From: Spirochaetaceae bacterium UBA4077
Lineage (GTDB): Bacteria > Spirochaetota > Spirochaetia > Treponematales > Rectinemataceae
Assembly: GCA_002383375.1 (NCBI GenBank)
Contig: DFYR01000064.1
Span: 1,974 to 9,538, forward strand
Length of the DNA: 7,565 bases
Reading direction: 5' to 3'
Shown here: positions 5,381 through 7,565 of the stretch, piece by piece
Numbering within the stretch: position 1 is the first letter of the stretch
Layout of the letters: each line of letters begins with the position of its first letter
Program-made: the position numbers and the translations under genes
Notes under the pieces: generated by a model
Told to the model about the DNA's origin: nothing
The model's database searches: none
The model's input: only the letters and a program-made list of their open reading frames with translations

Positions 5381-6421
5381 TTGCCCGAGGGCCTGCGAAG
5401 CTACAAAAAACGAGAAAAACTCTTCTACGTAAAACTTGTGGCCGGGACCAAGGCATTTTTCGGCGGCTTCGTATCGATTCCCCGGCGGGTAGTCGCCTGG
5501 CTGGGCGCAAAAACTACTATCGTCTTCATACCTCATTCCGAAGCCCGTTCCCGGCGCTTCGGGATCAGCCGATTTCTATTGGGCCTAGCGAGTTTGTTTT
5601 TTATCGCGCTATTGGGATTTTCTCTCTTCGCCACCACACGCTATACAGCGGCTCGAATCCAGTTACGCATAGCCCAAGGTCGCGCTGAGGAAGCCCGTGC
5701 CGCAGTGGATGAACTGCGGGATAGTGCCGAAATCCTGATGGGCTCGGCACTCAGGTTCGAATCGAAACTGGCGGAATTGCTTACCGCGGGAGCATCGGCG
5801 AACCTTAAACAATCGGCCATACCGGTTGAGCAAGCCTTAAAAGCCGCTGGATTGGCCAGTATGCTCTCCATGCCTGCCACAGGGGGCATGGCATTCAGAG
5901 AAGTCGAACGTCTCAAGGCATTGTCGGCCTACTTGGACTCCGCCCTTCCCAGCCTGGATCGAATAACAAACACTGTCGCTGCGCAGAAGGACATACTGTC
6001 CGAAATACCCAATACCTGGCCAATCCAGGGCGGGATTGGGCATATCTCCATGTATTTCGGCCAGAATGAATACCCATTTTCCGCAGGTCAGTGGTATTTA
6101 CATACAGGTATCGATATTTCAACCTATCGTTCTGGGGATCCTATCCTGGCCACCGCCGATGGAAAAATAATCGACGCTAGTTACACCGCCGAGCTGGGGA
6201 ACAGCGTCACAATCCAGCACAGTCATGGTTTTATCACCCGCTATGCCCACCTCAGGTCTATCCGCGTGAAAAAAGGCCAGCAGGTGGCCCAGGGCCAGGT
6301 TGTAGGAACCTTGGGCAACACAGGCAAGTCCACCGGTCCCCATCTGCACTATGAGGTGCACCTGGGCACATCGATTATCGATCCTTTGCGCTTTCTCAAT
6401 GTGCGAAAAGCGGTAAAATGA
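5381..6421 (+). CDS. Membrane-anchored M23 (lysostaphin-type) peptidoglycan endopeptidase, bactofilin partner
   Basis: This 346-residue protein starts at TTG 5381, supported by AAAGGAG at 5368-5374 with 6 nt spacing; no better in-frame start is visible. Residues 1-61 are basic and probably cytoplasmic, ending in TIVFIPHSEARSRRF, a juxtamembrane motif I recall from similar peptidases. Residues 62-85 form one transmembrane helix. Residues 88-135 and about 150-205 are helical, probably a periplasmic coiled coil. The C-terminal third is the M23/LytM domain: HTGID (His241 and Asp245, HxxxD), RYAHL (His290) and GPHLHYE (His321, with His323 completing HxH). All zinc ligands and catalytic histidines are present, so the enzyme should be active, cleaving peptide cross-links in peptidoglycan. 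Its last four bases overlap the bactofilin start (ATGA). This gene order recurs widely and implies shape-related, locally guided wall cutting. The exact bond cleaved is unknown. Confidence 0.92.
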   Translation: MPEGLRSYKKREKLFYVKLVAGTKAFFGGFVSIPRRVVAWLGAKTTIVFIPHSEARSRRFGISRFLLGLASLFFIALLGFSLFATTRYTAARIQLRIAQGRAEEARAAVDELRDSAEILMGSALRFESKLAELLTAGASANLKQSAIPVEQALKAAGLASMLSMPATGGMAFREVERLKALSAYLDSALPSLDRITNTVAAQKDILSEIPNTWPIQGGIGHISMYFGQNEYPFSAGQWYLHTGIDISTYRSGDPILATADGKIIDASYTAELGNSVTIQHSHGFITRYAHLRSIRVKKGQQVAQGQVVGTLGNTGKSTGPHLHYEVHLGTSIIDPLRFLNVRKAVK

Positions 6422-6759
6422 TGAAGAAAGGCGCCGAATCCGTTTTTAGTTCCAATTCATTTCTCGAAGGTGATTATTCCTGCTCCGGTTTACTAAGGAT
6501 CGAAGGAAGGGCAAAGGGAAGGATTTCCGTGGATGGAAGCCTGGTCATCGCCGAAGAGGCCAGGGTGGAAGCTGCTATAAAAGCCAGGGAAGTTGTGGTG
6601 GCAGGTATACTTGTGGGCAGCATCGAAGCTGAAAAAAGCATCAGGCTAACCAGGACAGCCAGGGTAAAGGCCAAGCTGTTCAGTCCTGTCTTTTCGCTGG
6701 AGCAAGGGGCGCTCTTCGAGGGCGATGTCTTCAACACCCCCAATCAAGTTCAAGACTGA
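6418..6759 (+). CDS. Bactofilin (polymer-forming cytoskeletal protein)
   Basis: The 113-residue product is a small bactofilin. Residues about 14-105 show the repeated short beta-strand pattern of the right-handed beta-helix: GDYSCSGLLRIEGRAKGRISVDGS, then LVIAEEARVEAAIKAREVVVAG, then GSIEAEKSIRLTRTARVKAKLFSP and FSLEQGALFEGDVF, each matching the family consensus (EG-x-L-x-IEGR-x-x-G-x-I, LVI-x-x-x-A-x-V, GAVFEG). Bactofilins assemble without nucleotide into filaments on the inner membrane and position wall enzymes. The short N-terminus MMKKGAESVF could be a membrane-targeting segment (inference). The start overlaps the upstream stop as ATGA. A second ATG follows at 6421, and there is no clear Shine-Dalgarno sequence, so translation is probably coupled to that of the peptidase. 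Homologues include CcmA of Helicobacter, BacM of Myxococcus and BacA of Caulobacter and related bacteria. No terminator follows. Confidence 0.92.
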   Translation: MMKKGAESVFSSNSFLEGDYSCSGLLRIEGRAKGRISVDGSLVIAEEARVEAAIKAREVVVAGILVGSIEAEKSIRLTRTARVKAKLFSPVFSLEQGALFEGDVFNTPNQVQD

Positions 6760-6834
6760 CTCGAACATGCAACCAGAGACTGCGTTGTTAGGAGAAACAC
6801 GGACAGCTGCCTTGTCGTCTCCGGCTCTTCGATG

Positions 6835-6863
6835 TTTCCATTCTTCTTTGTTCATGATACTAT
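6835..6863 (+). promoter_or_regulatory. Possible promoter upstream of the last gene
   Basis: TTTCCA (6835-6840) and TACTAT (6858-6863) are 17 bp apart, with a TGA extended -10 at 6855-6857. An overlapping TATAAC lies at 6861-6866. Transcription would start near 6870, about 55 nt before the ATG at 6925. The -35 match is weak, so read-through from the bactofilin gene is an alternative. Confidence 0.4.
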
Positions 6864-6924
6864 AACGACAAGCCCAGTCTGTCATTGTCGCCAGGCTGAA
6901 GGCTTTACTACGAGGAGTTTCGCC

Positions 6925-7565
6925 ATGTCCGATATACTGACCGACCAGCCCGAACAGGTCGATCTTTCAGATGATATACAAGCCGCCTCTGCAGAAACGA
7001 CGCCTGAACCAACCAAAGGCCGGCTTACTTCTGCTGATGATACTCCTGACCCTATTTACAGGCTAAAAACTCTTCACTCATCGGAAACATCCTTTGGATA
7101 CTACGTTCACGTAGGCAGCGACTGGCCGCGTTTTCGCAGCCAGGCAGAACTGGAGCTGCTGCTGGAAGGTCCTATCGTTCAGGGAGCCGCCCATCCGGCA
7201 CATCCTGCGGAGGGGGAGCAGCCTGTAACGGATACCTCCGTAAGCAAGCTTGAAGCTGAACCCGCACAGGAGCACGAGGTTAGCCCGGGGCCTGAAGCCT
7301 CTCCCTCAGCACCTACAGCAGCTCCTGGGGCACTTCTATCCACCGAACAGCACATACCCATTCGCTCCCTGGCTGTCGCTCCCACAAAGTACGGCAAAGA
7401 TATTGTGGAGATTCAGGGAATTGTCCTCGATAAGGCATCGATAAATCCCGACGAGCTTGTGGTGATCGAACGGCCGGCGGGCATAGACGATCTGCGCAGG
7501 CTGAATGAAAACAGGGAAAAAGAGCAGCAGGCCTATGTGCTCTGCAGGGACAAGATCTGGGCGCG
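6925..7565 (+). CDS. Unrecognised protein with Pro/Ala-rich linker, 3' end beyond the window
   Basis: The frame opens at ATG 6925 behind GAGGAG (6912-6917, 7 nt spacing) and stays open for 213 codons to the window edge, so the C-terminus is missing. I do not recognise the family. Residues 1-45 are acidic and probably disordered. Residues 45-86 (YRLKTLHSSETSFGYYVHVGSDWPRFRSQAELELLLEG) look like a small folded segment. Residues 87-140 are a low-complexity Pro/Ala/Glu linker. Residues 143-213 look folded again (IPIRSLAVAPTKYGKDIVEIQGIVLD and so on) and end in a charged helix with one cysteine (AYVLCRDKIW). There is no signal peptide or membrane segment, so a cytoplasmic protein is likely. It follows the bactofilin gene in the same direction after 165 bp, so a shape- or envelope-related role is possible but unproven. 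The frame, start and ribosome binding site are solid. Confidence 0.75.
   Translation, partial: MSDILTDQPEQVDLSDDIQAASAETTPEPTKGRLTSADDTPDPIYRLKTLHSSETSFGYYVHVGSDWPRFRSQAELELLLEGPIVQGAAHPAHPAEGEQPVTDTSVSKLEAEPAQEHEVSPGPEASPSAPTAAPGALLSTEQHIPIRSLAVAPTKYGKDIVEIQGIVLDKASINPDELVVIERPAGIDDLRRLNENREKEQQAYVLCRDKIWA

Noticed and set aside
5191..5688. 165-codon plus-strand frame overlapping the M23 gene start
   Set aside because: It has no ribosome binding site, crosses the promoter and the true M23 coding region in another frame, and has no recognisable protein features.

Overview
The window reads as a piece of a moderately GC-rich, Gram-negative-type (diderm) chromosome, most likely a spirochaete of the Treponema/Spirochaeta group. 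That assignment is inference. It rests on the combination of a TolC-like outer-membrane protein, a small-signal-peptide beta-barrel protein of the treponemal type, a stand-alone PtsN-like IIA protein with an IPHPR active-site motif, and an M23 peptidase coupled to a bactofilin. No rRNA or other phylogenetic marker is present, so the phylum call is moderate and the genus call weak.

Layout, left to right. Positions 1-450 hold the C-terminal end of a TolC/OEP-family efflux protein that starts outside the window. Positions 451-702 are a non-coding leader with A-rich repeats and a near-consensus sigma70 promoter. They lead into an outer-membrane beta-barrel protein (703-1869) closed by a textbook intrinsic terminator (1901-1929). 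A PtsN-like PTS IIA protein follows (1998-2471), with its ribosome binding site inside a possible hairpin. It converges, with only 5 bp between stop codons, on the minus-strand pair rlmE (2477-3106) and htpG (3261-5156). The 154-bp spacer between rlmE and htpG is very GC-rich and carries repeated motifs. Upstream of htpG is a 224-bp divergent control region with direct and inverted repeats and a promoter in each direction. Its plus-strand side drives an M23 peptidase gene with a TTG start (5381-6421), overlapped by 4 bp by a bactofilin gene (6418-6759). After a 165-bp gap with a possible promoter, an unrecognised gene (6925 onward) runs off the right edge. No gene-free stretch exceeds 300 bases.

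How the genes fit together. The left side concerns the outer membrane (efflux channel end, abundant porin-like protein). The middle is housekeeping and stress: a regulatory phosphotransferase protein, 23S rRNA 2'-O-methylation by RlmE, and the Hsp90 chaperone HtpG. Both rlmE and htpG are heat-shock genes in E. coli, so their shared orientation may not be accidental. The right side is a cell-shape module: a bactofilin scaffold with a membrane-anchored cell-wall hydrolase. This is the most biologically interesting unit here. No CRISPR array, insertion sequence, phage gene, tRNA or rRNA was seen, and I found no clearly new multi-gene system. The best leads are the bactofilin-M23 pair with its unknown neighbour, a calcium-loop-like motif in the outer-membrane protein, and the repeat-rich spacers around htpG.
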